This document shows, in pieces, positions 43,622 to 56,375 of a stretch of DNA of 64,000 nt (within the stretch, counting starts at the first letter, position 1; every line of letters starts with the position of its first letter). Location of the stretch: the NCBI GenBank assembly GCA_016617785.1, contig JADILM010000002.1:1178001-1242000 (forward strand), read 5' to 3'. Source of the stretch: Sporobolomyces roseus. Its lineage: Eukaryota; Basidiomycota; Microbotryomycetes; Sporidiobolales; Sporidiobolaceae. The translations under genes were made by a program, and so were the position numbers. The notes below the pieces were generated by a model that saw nothing but the letters and a program-made list of their open reading frames with translations, searched no databases and was not told where the DNA came from.

Positions 43622-46298
43622 CTACTGTGTCCTTTTCTCCTTTTCGTCTCTTTCTTCTGCCTCTTTCCTCGCTTTCTCAGCTTTCTCAGCTTTCTGACTA
43701 TCAATGCATTCGCCTAATCCTTTCTTGACGTCGGGATCGGTTACTCCAATCATGTCGGCAGCGATGTCTGCTTCCGAGCGATTCTTGCTGTGTTTGATCG
43801 AGAGCAATCAACAAAGGTTGCAGAATTCGTAGCGTAGAGAGACTTGAGACTCACGTAGGTCCCAGAGCTGTCTCGAACATTCCACGAATGAACGAGTAGA
43901 GAGGGTCGGAAGGGTCAGGCAAGTTGAGATCAGCGAGAAAAGCTTCTTTGCAGGCGACGCTGTATATTGCAAACAGTGAGTCAGTCCCGTCATCTGGTTG
44001 CGAGCGTGGAGACTGAAAAGGAAACGCACTCGAGCTCGTCTTGAACACTTTCGTAAAGATCCTTGAGTACTTCGTTCCCAGCTTTCTCAATCTCGACTTG
44101 ACCTCTCTCACGAGACGCTTCCCAATCCTTGTCCTTCTTCAAGCTGAACAGAAGGCGGAACTGTTTCTCAAGCATTCGTCGAGGAGACAAAGCTTGGTCT
44201 TCTCGCTCGATTTCCGAAGACCAGAGGTCTGCACCTCCAAGCGAACTATCGATCAAAACATAGGCGAGCAGATCGACTTGAGCGGAGTTGACGACAGTTC
44301 CGAGTGCTTTGTAAGCTGTATCTCGTAGGGCAAGTCGATGTCGAGGGTCATCGAGAGCGAGTAGCAGAGGTTCTGTCGATTTGCACGCCCAAACGAGATC
44401 CGGATCGTGGTCAAGCTCATCGAGAACGAACAGTCTGAGATCCATGGCACTGTAGCCAGAGATATCAATTGGCTGAGTCAGTCTTATATTCCTCGCTGCC
44501 AGTGTACGATTCAAAAGGAAAGGAAACACGAACGCTTTCTTCTCTTTGCATCGACACCAATCATTCAATATCTCATTCTCTCCTTTCTCGAGCTCCTTCG
44601 CGCCTGTCGCGAGGGCGGTCGACCAATCTTTGTCGTCGGTGAGGAAGAACATGGTTCGGAATTGAGATTCGAGGGCCCGCGACAAAGTGCGGTATTCTTC
44701 GTCGACTGAAGAACCGTACAATCTGAGTTGCGAAACTGCAACGAGCGCTTGTGAGAGTAAAGCGATAGCCCGTTGATCGCTCTGGCGAAGTGCTGAAAAG
44801 GCGAGGGTTCTGAGTATCGGAGTAAGCTTGTCGGTAGCCGGTGAAGCATTGAACCAGATCGCATGCTCGGTACCGTCGGGGTCATGTACAAGCCAGGTAT
44901 CGAGAGAGTGACCGTTGAGCCAGTCGAACACGGCGAATTTGCGCGGATGACTTGACAGTTTCGAAGGTTCGTTGGCCATGATCGGGACACTTCTCAAGTC
45001 ACTGAGCTTCGTACCGCATCCACCAGTCGTCTTGTGAGAGTTCCAGTCGCTCTTTTGGCAGGCACTGGGATCATTCGATCGATTAGAACGACGGATCTCG
45101 CAAAAGAGCCAAGGGAAGAAGCAACGCACCGAGAGCAGTAAGGTTGATTACGACCGACGTTTCGACACAGTGGACAGTAGAGAATGCGTGGGATTCCGAC
45201 GTCTGAGGCTGGATGGTAGCGCGAGAATTATCAGCTTTTGTTCAATTTCGCCGTCAGAGAAAGCTGCACTCACCACTTCGATGACAGATGGAACAGCGTT
45301 CTTCGACGTGAGACGCACAGCGGACGAAGTTGCCTTTCGTAGTGATGACAGAAGGAATCATCGGTGCAGAACCTCTGATGGTGAAGTCGCTCGCATAGTT
45401 TCCGACTCCGTGATGCTGAGGAACCGGCTCATCAAGCTATTGTAAGCAGCGCAAATCAGCTGAAACATCGACGTAGGGATATAGCGGATGAGTGGATAGG
45501 ACTTACGAGTGCTGCAAGAAGACAATCTGTGATGCTGAACAAACTTGAATGTCTGCAAAGGACAAACTCCTCTTGCATCGCGCGATCTGCCTTCGAAAGG
45601 GGGAGCGAGGTGGTCGAGGTTGGGATACCGAACTTCTTGAAGAATCGTTGGTTGTGAATCGGTTGACTCGAAAGTTGCTCCGGATTCGAGAGATATTCTC
45701 GAAGAAGGTTGACGAAACGGACCAGACCTTCGCCTTCATCCAGACAGAGTCGATCGACTGTCAACTCAGGGACAAGCTTGCGTACCCTCGCGAAATTGTC
45801 TCCCGGCGACGCTTCTGCGTGTCTAGCTCTTTCCCCGAAAGTTTTGAGCACGAGTTCCCTCCGACCTTGCGACGTGAGCGATTTCCAGCAGCTCATCGCA
45901 GTAGCGAGACGTGGCGCTTTGAGATCATTTCGTAGACGGTAAGCCTGTTGCTGAACAGCTCGCTGACCTCGGGCGCGTGAAGCTGTACTTGATTCGGTGA
46001 GGAAATCGAGGTGTTGATTCGGGAGGACGGGATCGATGAGACATGGTCCATCGGGATGGTAGAACCACTCGATAAGGCAGACGTGAGCCGATTCGTGTTC
46101 TTCGAGACCTTCGAGGAGACGTTTTCCAGGTTTCTCATAGTCGGAAAGGAATTCTCGAGTTTCGGTCTCTGAGTAGAGGAGAGGACCGTCATCGATATGT
46201 TGTCCTTTCTGAAGTACATGGTATGGCATTCGACGTCCTTCACTTGAGCGATACTGAGGAGAGAGAGTCGAGATGGTGATTGATTTCGAACCCTTCAT
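43622..46298 (-). CDS. MYND zinc-finger protein, copy B (intact paralogue)
   Basis: About 830 residues in several exons. The N-terminal half begins MKGSKSITISTLSPQYRSS and shows QHIDDGPLLYSE, IEWFYHPDGPCLIDP and KADRAMQEEFVLCRHSS. A MYND zinc finger follows: a CSICHRSG pair, an ILYCPLCRNVGRNQPYC pair, then CQKSDWNSHKTTGGC. The C-terminal half is helical and resembles armadillo/HEAT-like packing (HAIWFNASPATDKLTPILR, ALLSQALVAVSQLRLYG, LALDDPRHRLALRDTAYKAL), with two similar MFFL/LLFSLKKDKDW repeats. It ends with a charged coiled coil (AEKAEKARKEAEERDEKEK). MYND fingers usually bind proline-rich partners; the target is unknown. Its first 23 codons and upstream region are identical to copy A at 11345. 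Confidence 0.75.
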
Positions 46299-46582
46299 CT
46301 TGATCGATAGACGTGTCGAGCGATCTTGTAACTGCTCAAGATGGTGAAGATATTGAGTTCAGCTAGTTCGAGAGCGTGTTCAAGTCTATAGAGATCGAGT
46401 GTGAAGAGTGAGAGGCAAAGTAAGATGAAAGGGATCTGAGCGAGAAATAGCGTCAGAGAGCCGTGGGAGGACTCGGGAAGCTCACAGAAGGATTGATGAG
46501 AGTTTTTGAGAGTCTCTTGAGACAGTTCGAGTCGAGTTGGATGAGAAGAGGTGAAGAGTCGAGGGATGAAAGGGAAACTCGC
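46230..46582 (-). repeat. 353-bp inverted repeat, copy B (partner 11061-11413)
   Basis: The reverse complement of this block is identical, in my base-by-base reading, to 11061-11413, with no indel. It covers codons 1-23 of the MYND gene starting at 46298 plus 284 bp upstream. The adjoining sequence on both sides is homologous to the other copy but clearly diverged. The two copies are about 35 kb apart in opposite orientation. Confidence 0.9.
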
Positions 46583-47165
46583 CCAGAGTCTCCAGTTGTC
46601 GCGAGGACAAGGTCTCGAAGCAACACCCTTCGACCGCTGATTGCCCGATCTGACGAGAAGTAGTACCCGTTACACAGAGTCGGGCTCGCACTCGAAACAA
46701 CAGAGTTGACTTTCCGAAATCTCGCAAAACGTCCTCATCGCACCGAATCCCAGTCACGGACGAGTATCGCAGCGTAGCTCAAGCTGACCTTATTGCAGGG
46801 AACAACGACCAAGGTAGAAGGAAGGGAGGGAAGTTGAATGTGAGCCACGTATCTGTCAAGACTTCTGAGAGCTGGCGAAGGCTTGTCACTATATGGCGTC
46901 TCTTATAATAACGCTCTACCGTCCTTGACACTAGCATCAAGTAAGCACCGAGAGCTCGAGTCGTAGGAATTGGCCTGGTTCGCGGTTACCGATTGAGAGT
47001 CGAAACCTTCGAGAGAGCGACAGGACTCGAGCTCTTGATGTAGGACGGGAAGCACGCGAAGGGGAAGGGAGGGGAGGAGAACTAGGGAAAAGTCTTCGTG
47101 AAGGGGTGACAGGACAGATCAGGGAAAGTGGTAAACATTACAACACGGTATAGACTTCGATTGAT
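46583..47165. other. Intergenic between the MYND copy B upstream region and TRAPPC2L
   Basis: The part next to the repeat (to about 46660) aligns at reduced identity with 10985-11060 in reverse orientation. Beyond that the sequence is unrelated to copy A. No gene is seen; short frames lack domains. Confidence 0.45.
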
Positions 47166-47817
47166 TCATTCTTTCGATTTTCCAGCGATATTGTCCATTG
47201 CGATTGAGAACTTGTTACTTCGTATTGGTGCGGCGAGTGTTGAAGGATTCTCTGATTCTGGTAAGGAGGTAAAGGGGTTCGAAATGTAGGAGATGTAAGC
47301 GTTGTGAATCGCTCGGAAGATCTGAGCAAACGAATCGAATCAGCGATGCTCGCGTATGACAGAGAGCAGCTATCTCACAGTCTTGACGTCGACATCTCGA
47401 ATGACAGCGTCGGCCAATGCTAGGATCACGACGAACTTGACTCGTGTGTTCGTTTGATAGCCGTAACTAGATTCGAAAAGGTTAATATCGTCGACGAATA
47501 GCGAGATAATGCGGGTTTTAAACTCACACAGCGTAATCTTCCATCGCGTACAGTAATCCCAAGTAAGATTCAGTAGTTTTAGCTGCTGGTGCCTCTGTTT
47601 GAACAGAGAAGTGGGGTTTGACGAATCAGTTTTGAGAACGAGAGGCTGCGGTCCAAGAGTGCTCACCTCGTTCATCGAAGAAGTCTAGAGCTGTGTGAGC
47701 AGCGTAGTGCCATTTCAAGTCTGCCTGACCTCCTCTTCTTGAACTGTAGGATCGAAGAAAGAGAGGATTTCCTTGTTTGCCGAGAACTGCGATGGACAGG
47801 ATGGCGAGTTGAGCCAT
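47166..47817 (-). CDS. TRAPP complex subunit 2-like (TRAPPC2L/Tca17), sedlin fold
   Basis: Four exons give about 155 residues. The order is MAQLAILSIAVLGKQGNPL, FLRSYSS, DLKWHYAAHTALDFFDER, SYLGLLYAMEDYAV, YGYQTNTRVKFVVILALAD, IFRAIHNAYISYISNPF. This is the longin/sedlin fold of TRAPPC2L: L/FYIRS near strand 2, H...HT.LD..DE in the helix, YLGLLYP.EDY.VYGY.TN, and the helix ending in NPF. Most of the family ends soon after NPF; here a tail of about 30 residues follows (SLPESENPSTLAAP and on). The role by homology is assembly or stability of TRAPP tethering complexes at Golgi membranes. The ATG at 47817 begins the first strand and is fixed by fold. Divergent start 288 bp from vip1. Confidence 0.85.
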
Positions 47818-48105
47818 CGCTCACTGATCTGGTCGATTCAGTGTGCCTTGACGATTCAAGAGCTGAGATAGTCGGCAAGGTGAAGATAATGAAAGAGAGA
47901 GAGAAACGTTTGACTTGCTCTTGCTCTCTACCTCTCTCATCGATTGCATAGGAAGACCTCTCGATAGACTCAGCACGCCTATAACACTTTATCAGGAGCG
48001 AGACTAGTCACGACAAGTCGATCCATCGCCTAGATCAGCTCCTATCCAATCTCCCTCAACTTCGTATCTATCCAACCCTACACGGCTGCTGAAGGGACTG
48101 CCAAG

Positions 48106-51100
48106 ATGTCTACACCTGGCTCTACAAGACCATCTTCACCTTCCGATCAGCCAGAAGGTCCATTGATGCGACTTGGTTCGTTCAGCTCTCTTTCGCTTTT
48201 CCTTGTAGATCCCATCGGAAACTGCTAGGCATCCTTCAGTTCTCCGTGAAATGGCTGATCAGAATCTTTGTGCAGGTGTCGCTGCGATGGATCGTAAAGC
48301 ACGTTCAAGACCGATGCGAAACATTCTCTCTCGTCTCCTTGCGACCGGCAAATTCGAGATCACAGTGTTCGGAGACAAAGTCATTCTCGATGAAGGTATG
48401 CCGGGATCGTTCATCTACCCTGTGTACGTGTAGCTCATCCACCTCCGCTTACAGATATCGAGAACTGGCCAATCTGCGATTTCCTCATTTCGTTCTATTC
48501 CGATGGTTTCCCTATCGACAAAGCTAGTAAGTTCCACTCAGTCTCTACGACTACGATACGCAATCGCTCACTCTCATCTGATGTACAGTCGCCTTTGTCG
48601 AGCTTCGAAAACCCGTCTGTGTCAACGACTTGCCGCTTCAAAAAGTGTTCTGGGATCGACGAGTCGTCCTACAAATCCTCGACAAGATCGGTGTACCGAC
48701 TCCGAACCGACTCGAATGTAACCGAGATGGAGGACCACAACTAGACAAGTCGATCGCCGACCAGATTCAACAGAACATCGGAGTTAGAGTCGACAAACCT
48801 CGACCAACTTCCGATTTCGACATGCAAGACGACGATACGATCGTCATCGATGGGAAGACCATGATAAAACCTTTCGTTGAGAAACCCGTTAGTGGAGAGA
48901 ATCACAATGTCAACATTTACTTTTCGAAGAAAAAGGGAGGAGGAGCTCGTCGTTTGTTCCGAAAGGTGAGAACCCTTCCCTCTCCTCTCGACGGGTGGCT
49001 TCACCTAACCCCATTCACAAGAGTAGGTCGGCAATCAATCATCAGCCTCCGAACCCACTATGGTCGTACCTCGAACAGATGCATCCTACATTTACGAGCA
49101 ATTCGTCGATGTCGAAAACGCAGAGGACATCAAAGTCTATACTCTCGGACCCAATTTCGTTCATGCTGAAACTCGCAAGTCTCCCGTAGTAGATGGAATT
49201 GTTCGTCGCAATACTGAGGGAAAGGAAATACGGTTCATATGTCAACTTACGGATGCCGAGAAGAAGATGGCGAGGGATATCTCGATCGCTTTCAAGCAGA
49301 ACATTTGTGGCTTCGACTTATTGAGGGCAGGAGGGAAATCGTACGTGATCGATGTCAACGGTTGGTCGTTTGTGAAAGGAAACGATTTCTACTAGTAAGT
49401 ACCTCCTTTCTCTTTCTGCTATTCCAAGCCTGGCTGAACTCCTTCTCCCTTGTAGTGACAAGTGTGCCGAGATCTTGACCAACTTCTGTACTCGCAAGAT
49501 GCCTTCATTACCGAAACCAGTCTCTGCTCAACCTGATCAAACTCGAGAGAAATCTTGGACCCTCAAGAGCACAATCTGTGTCGCTCGTCATGGAGATCGA
49601 ACGCCAAAGTGTACGCCGCTAGATCGTTCTCCTCATTCGCCTTGAGCTGACTCTTATGGTTGACAATAGGCAAACTCAAGTTCAACTTCAAAGGAAAAGA
49701 CGCTTGGTCTGCACCTTTCATCAATCTGCTTCAAGGTCGAACCACCGAGATCATCCTCCGCGACCCTGATCAACTCCAGTACATCGCGGATGCAGCAGAA
49801 GAGGCAGCTGGGATTCCAGATTCAGATCCTGAACAACTCGAACAATTGCGAAAGATCATCGAGAAGAAGAAATCTGCTTCGGGTACCAAAGCACAACTGA
49901 AACCGAACTTCAACTCGGATGGGGTATGCGAGAAGGTCGCCGTCATCGTCAAATGGGGAGGAGAGGTAAGTATTCGATTTCTTCCGCATTTCGACTAGCG
50001 AATTCTAACTCGTCGCTCTTTCCCCGAAGTTCACGCACGCTGCTCGTTATCAAGCTCGTGATATTGCAGAGAACATGCGAAAAGGTACGTGTTCCCTTCG
50101 TATCAATGAGCAAGTTTTGAAGGAACTGATATCGTTCGGTCTTCACAGATTACACGATTATGAACAAGACTTTGCTCGATCACACCAATGTCTACACCTC
50201 TTCAGAGTGCGTCTCATATCTCGCTGCCGTGCTTCTTGCTAGCTGACCTTTGAGATTGTAGACGTCGCGTTGTTGCTACTGCCGAAATCTTCACTTCGTA
50301 AGTTCTCCATCTCCATCTTTCGCTTGAATATTTTTACTGATCCTTCTCGCCTATAGTGCCTTTCTTGACGAGCGACGAGACGGCAACAGCTCTATCGACA
50401 AACAGCAGACTCATCAACTGATCATCCGGAAAGATCTCCTCGACGATTCGAGCGCTGCGAAGGAAGAGGTGAATTCGAGATGCGATTCAGTTGACTTGTC
50501 GAGCTGTCGAACTGATAAGGCGTTCTCGGATCACAGATGGAGAAGGTGAAGAAAAAGCTCAAGTCTCTCTGTCGACCTGGTCTTCACGTTCGACCTGAAT
50601 TCGCATGGCCACTCGAGGAGGAACCTTTCGAGGTGCGGATTCTCGATCGTGCACTTGACTTCCGATCATTGACATGCTCGTTAAACACAGGTCGTGAAGG
50701 AGACGATCGAGTTGATGAAGACGCTTCGGTCGACGATGAATCAAAATTGGGATGCTCTCGCAGTCGAAAAGATTCAACCTCGTTGGTGTTGCGGAGAATA
50801 CCCATACCTCTTCAGAGGTGAGTCAAGAGCTGTCGACACTCGATCGTAGTTGCGTGTTCACAACATACTCGTCCCACAGAACGATGGGAGGGACTTTTCG
50901 CCGATTGGTGCGATGTCAGCCTCGATAAATTCGATCCTTCGCGAGTTTCGGAGCTCTATGATTCGCTCAAATACGATTCACTTCACAAGTGAGCTTCCTT
51001 CCTTGTCTGCAACTTCGGCTCTCACTGATGCAGCCTCACTTGCGACATCAGCCGAACTTTCCTCGAAGCCATCTTCAGCAAGACTGGCAGTCTCGCTGGT

Positions 51101-52168
51101 AGTCGTGCATCCTCCGTCGACAGTCGATCAACATTAGGCGGTAAAGACTCGGAAGAGAATGGTCCTCCTCGAATCCTTCGCGAGCTTTACAAGCGAGCCA
51201 AACTTCTCTTCGATCTGAGTACATCGTCTCCCTCTTCTCATTGTGAGCTCACTCGACTAATGACTCTCCCATCTGATAGTCGCTCCTCAAGAGTACGGTA
51301 TCGAACGATACGAGAAGGAAGAGATTGGACTCCTCACGTCCCTCCCTCTCCTCGAACAAATCGTTCGAAACCTCAAAGATGCGAAAGCTTCAGACCACCC
51401 TTCCGCCAACTTCTACTTCACAAAAGAGTCTCACATGTGAGTTTGTCCTCTGTGTATCTTGCTCCGAGATGCGAGACTCACGAGCCATTTTACACTCGCA
51501 GTCACACTCTCGTCAATCTCGTCACTCTTTCCGATCTTCCAATCGTCATGCCTCATGTACCCGAACTTGATTACATGTCCTACATCGCGTACGTTCTGTC
51601 TTACTCGAAGCTGCCTCAGGGTCGTGCTAATCGAAGGAATCGTTGTTCAGATTCGAGATCTACGAGCGTTCGAAAGGAGACACGAAGGAGCTTTCGGTCC
51701 GAGTCAGTCTGTCTGCCGGTGCGCACTCTGCAGTACTCGACGCCAGCCTCGACGCGAAACACGCTTTGCAAGTTCAACCGCGACGAGCTTTGACTGGTGC
51801 GTTCAAATGATTTTTCCTCAGCTCTCGTATTCAAGCGACAGCTGACGTCAAGCATCCGAATGCAGAGCACATCAATCTTGATCGAACGATCGAGATCTTG
51901 AGTCGACACTCGAAGAAAGCCGAAGACAAACTCCTCAAGAAGAGTACTACCAAAATTGAGGGAGTGAGTCTTTCCCAAATGGTCCGATTCCTTCTCTTCG
52001 AAACCAAGCTGATCGAGTTGGAGCCGATTGCAATAGTTCCTCCCTATTGAAGGAGACGTTGTTTATCGAGGTGCGAAACAACGTATGGAGGAGATTCGAG
52101 AGTTCAACGTTCGGAGACAAGGGGATGGTTCGACTTACTCTGGTGCTGGAAGCGATCGAGGCGACTGA
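48106..52168 (+). CDS. vip1: Vip1/PPIP5K inositol pyrophosphate synthase (ATP-grasp kinase plus histidine phosphatase domain)
   Basis: About 15 short exons give roughly 1,000 residues. After 24 N-terminal residues the kinase begins: [89 protein letters not shown] and [13 protein letters not shown]. This ATP-grasp/RimK-type domain phosphorylates InsP6 and InsP7 at position 1. The second domain opens with ARHGDRTPK, the histidine-phosphatase signature, and continues to [15 protein letters not shown] and [16 protein letters not shown]. It ends with [14 protein letters not shown] just after [17 protein letters not shown]. The N-terminus is short compared with budding yeast Vip1, which has a longer leader. 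Splice junctions of several small exons are inferred from conserved sequence. Confidence 0.88.
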
Positions 52169-52326
52169 AAGTCTCTCTCTCTCTCTACTCTACTTCTCAC
52201 TCAACGCTTTCCCCATACTAGACATTCCTCTCTACTCTCTGATCTATTCTGTTATAAATCTGTCGAATTCTATTCTCTCTAATGATTCCGATAAGTCTAT
52301 AACAATCTCGAGAAGAGTCGTGCGAT

Positions 52327-53733
52327 CTACTTCTGCACCTCTTTCTCCCAATGCGCTTTCCCAAACGTCCCCGCGACGATCATGGGGAATACGAGAGTAG
52401 CATCGGCATAAACTTTGACTGATTCACCATCAATCTTTATTTTCCCCCATGAAACCGCCTCGTCTGGTCTCGCACCCGAATCGGATCCGTCAAACTCTTG
52501 TCCCGTATTGATGTACACTGAATAATCAGCTCCATTTCGCTATTTTTACGCATGGAACGAACAAAAAAAAACGAGAGTTTAGAAGTCTGTGGGAGGAGAC
52601 GAGAGGAAGAGGAGGGAGAGGGAACGAACGAAAAGCATGGAATTCGCAATTTGATGTTTACATACTCCACCTCCCAAAATAATCATCCCTGCTCGTTTAC
52701 TCTTGATGGATAAATCATTCAGTCTTCGAATATCTCCGACAATGTCGATATTCAGAGGTGTTTCGGTTTTGTCTACATCCGTTGAAGGGAGTCAGCACCT
52801 CGAGAGTTAGCGAGAGGAGAGAGCGTACAGGTGTGGAAATACATCATGTCTCCTAATGAACCATCTGTCAGAGCGGGACAGAAAACGGGGATTTGATTCT
52901 GTAGGTTCGATATCACTACTCTACTCGTAAGAGAAACGATGCAAGAGTAGAGGTGAAGATGTGAAAAACGTACCTTGTGGGCCCAATACAGTATCGAACT
53001 CTCATCATCGATTTCTTTTCCCAACCTATCTATAACCTTACTCGGAGTCCATCTCACCTTGCCTTCCCCTTCTTGTTCCTCTACCATCTTGTCCAAAATT
53101 GGCATGACCCAATCCTCAAACTTGCAATAATTATCATTCGGAACCAACAAATTTCCAATCCTATTCAAACCCCTCCTCCTCAATCCCGCACCCTCGATAC
53201 TGAACTCTCCTTTCGGAGCCAAGAAAGTCGGTCCCAGACATTTGATCAAGTCTTCTTCGATCCCTCCCGCCGTCGTGACTAGACACGAAACGTATTCGTG
53301 TTGAACTAGGAATCGAATGATTTCTCTCAATCCAGACGAAACGAGGTTTGAAGTGTATCCCAAAAAGATTGAACATTTCGTTCGTCTTCGAATCGATTCG
53401 TCGAGTTCTTCAGTTTGAGAATCGGGATTAATGGGTTCATCAGATAACCTCCAATTCCTCTTGCGAATGCGAAGAAATAATAACTCAGCTTTCCGTTCCA
53501 CCTCATCAGGAAGGAAGAGTGAGTGGAGTTGGACCCACCATTTTATCAATCAATTCGATAGCTCTCGCTAAGCCATTCGCTTGAAATCCAATGGTTTCGT
53601 AAGATTTTAGTAAATCTTGTAAAGAGTGAGGATTGTTGAAATCTGGTCCACTAATTCGAGTCCCTTCGTATGCTTCAGATTGAACGAATACGGCCGCTTT
53701 CGCCGCTTCGGATGCCGAGGATGAAGCTGCCAT
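52327..53733 (-). CDS. dys1: Deoxyhypusine synthase
   Basis: Six exons give about 370 residues. Landmarks: [20 protein letters not shown], then [63 protein letters not shown], then [43 protein letters not shown] and [20 protein letters not shown]. The block [14 protein letters not shown] carries the active-site Lys of the WGK motif that forms the enzyme-imine intermediate. The enzyme moves an aminobutyl group from spermidine to a Lys in eIF5A, using NAD. The gene has a short intron after ELIDKM; joining directly to RNWRLSDEP restores the family frame. It is essential in fungi. Confidence 0.9.
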
Positions 53734-54018
53734 TGAAGGGAGAGAGAAGGAGCGAGGGAATGAAAAAAGTTGAGCGATGAAACAGAGGAAGGGAGCTTTG
53801 AAGGCGAGGATGAGGAAGGTATTGTACGCTATAGTTGAGCTTGAAGGAGTATAGCTGAGTGTCTGAGCGAAGTGGAAGAGGAAGAGAAGAGTTCTGAGTG
53901 AATGAATGTAGAACAGAACAAGAAAGAGATGAGATTTTTGGGAGAGAGAAGAGGACGTGTCTCCCCCGGCCTACTTCTTTCCATCGTTATCCGCTCTACC
54001 TATAGAGCCTACTTCATC

Positions 54019-56042
54019 ATGTGAGCTCTCTTTTCTACCTCTCACACGACATCCAATCGAAGCAGAAGCGCTTCCCATTCAACATGCCCCGAACACGAGA
54101 TAAGATACTGACCTTTACTCTGAACTGTTATAGGGCTGCGACATTCGACCCTAGTGTCGGAATGAAAGTAACGCAACGAGCAGCGATTGCCAACGCCCCT
54201 CTACCCGTCGAAGGCAACGGTTCCTTCTCCAACTTGCAACTCGCAGCAATCGTACTCTTCGTCCCTTACTTCCTCACCAAATTCATCCCTTACTTCTCAT
54301 TCAAAACTTCCTACTTCTTCTTACTCATCCTCACTGGATTACCCACCACCATCTGTTATTGGTTGTTCATGAGTCGGTTGAATTTCAGAGTGAGGGAGAA
54401 CGGAATCTTACCTGGAAAAGATATCGAAGAGTACATCGTTATTAAAGATGAATCACTCAAGGAGAAATATAATGGTCAGAACAAGATCCCAATGCAAGTG
54501 TTCCACGACGCTTACTTTGAAGGTAAAATCGATATCAAAGGTTCGTTCACTTTCTACTCTCTCCCTCCTTGACTCTCTCGATTGTAATTGACATCGAAAG
54601 TGAGTACAGGTGACATGCTCGAACTCCTCGAGTACCGTCATGATTGGGCCGCCTTCACTATGACTATCGAATTGATGAAATATGTAGTTTTCACTTTGAT
54701 CCCCGACGTCGTATTCCACTCTGCCGGACAAGACGAAGAACAAGTAACCGACCATTATGATCGTGGAGACGATTTCCATGAATGGTACCCTTTTCTCTCC
54801 CTCCCTCTCTCTCGAATCCCTGTTGATGAGGTTCGTTTTTGTTAGGTTCTTGGGAACTCGAATGATTTACACTTCGGGAGTCATTAGTGATATCAACAAG
54901 AAAGAAACCTTGGAACAATTACAAGACAACAAACTTGCCCTAGTCTGTCACAAACTCCAACTCAAACCCTCGGACACTCTACTCGATATCGGTTGTGGTT
55001 GGGGAACTTTGGTCACTTATGCGGCAAAGAACTTTGGGTGTGACGCGACTGGGGTCACTTTGAGTAAGAATCAGGCAGAGTTTGGAATCAAGAGGATTAT
55101 GGATAATGGAGTCAAAGCGGAGAAGGCGAGGATCTTGAGGAAAGATTTCAGGGATTTGGATAAGAATAGGAGGTTCTCTAAAATCGTTTCATTGGAAATG
55201 GCAGAGGTAAAACGTTTTTCTGTCCTCCCTTTTTTGAATGTGGAAGAAGAAGGAGGAAACTGATTGAGGGAGATTTTTGAGTGATTTTGCAGCACGTTGG
55301 GATTCGTCGTTATGATACTTTCTTGAAGGACGTTTACAACCTACTTGAAGATGATGGTATCTTGGTCTTCCAAGTTGCCGGTATTCGTCCTACTTGGCAA
55401 TACGAAGATCTCATCTGGTACGTTTTTCTCTCTCTCCCACGCTCTCTACTCAAACTGGTGCTGATTCGGAAAGATGAGTTTCGTGTAGGGGATTGTTCAT
55501 GAACAAATACGTTTTCCCTGGAGCCGACGCATCTTGCGCGCTCAATTGGGTTATTGGAAGACTCGAGAAAGCTGGATTCGAAGTTACAAACGCTGATGTT
55601 CTCGGTGTACACTGTTTGTCGTGTTTCTATACTCTTTATCGCTGTTTGAGTTCCAGTAGCTGATATGCAGAGTTTGGACGAGGGACAGACTCGGCTACTC
55701 TTCATCGATGGTACGAGAATTGGATTACGAACAAAGACAAAGTTCTCGCCAAATACGGTGAACGTTGGTACCGAGTGCGTCTTCCACTCTCTTTCTTCTT
55801 TCGTATTTTCCTCGCTAACGAAAGAGCATGATGAAATCTAGATCTGGTTGTACTTCCTCGCTTCATCAGTCATCACTTCCCGTCAAGGAGGTGCATCAGT
55901 CTTCCAGATCACTCTGCACAAGAACTTGAACTCTTACCATCGAGTCGAGGATATCCCGGCTCATTCGAGTATCCATATCAAGCCTGAGAATGAACCTTCG
56001 TTAGTTCTCTCCCTCTTCATTCTTGGAAACGGTGAGATCTGA
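54019..56042 (+). CDS. Sphingolipid C9-methyltransferase
   Basis: About 500 residues. The membrane part has ANAPLPVEGNGSFSNLQL, two hydrophobic helices (LAAIVLFVPYFL, FFLLILTGLPTTICYWLF), then the amphipathic region and LEYRHDWAAFTMTIELMK. The catalytic domain has LLDIGCGWGTLVTYAAKNFG, the SAM motif of the cyclopropane-fatty-acid-synthase-type methyltransferases, then GVTLSKNQAEFG, and the active-site region with LHRWYENWITNKDKVL near the end. Fungal enzymes of this type add the 9-methyl branch to the sphingoid base of glucosylceramide in the ER. The start is unclear: an exon of only AT, spliced to G GCT GCG, gives MAATFDPSVG; in-frame ATGs at 54084 and 54162 are alternatives. The family assignment is firm. 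The gene precedes lcb1 on the same strand by about 330 bp. Confidence 0.88.
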
Positions 56043-56375
56043 ACTGATCGAGCGTGTTTTGATCGGGAAAACTAGCCTCGTCATCTAAAACCTGGGACTG
56101 GAAAGGACACTCAATGACGATGATTTGAAAGGAGATGGTGAGGAGGGGGAGAGGTTGCGAAAAGAAAAGGGGAAAAGAAAAGGATGCAAATTTTCTCGCA
56201 TTTTGTTCATCATAGAGCTAGAACACAATAACTAGGGTGCAATTAGTTTGTTTCAGGTTGTGCGATTTAGTAGAAACAAGAGGCAGACGTACTGTAGCGA
56301 GTCGTCGTTGTTTGAGGAATCGAAGAAAGTTTTGTCTCTATTCTCCACTTTCGACCAGTCTCGGATTCAGCTAGT

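Noticed and set aside
46960..47040. Possible tRNA around a GGTTCG stretch
   Set aside because: I could not fold acceptor, anticodon and T arms with consistent spacing; no A-box at the right distance.
54021..54083. Coding extension of the C9-methyltransferase upstream of the ATG at 54084
   Set aside because: It would start at a GTG that overlaps a good intron donor, and the extension has no similarity to the family.
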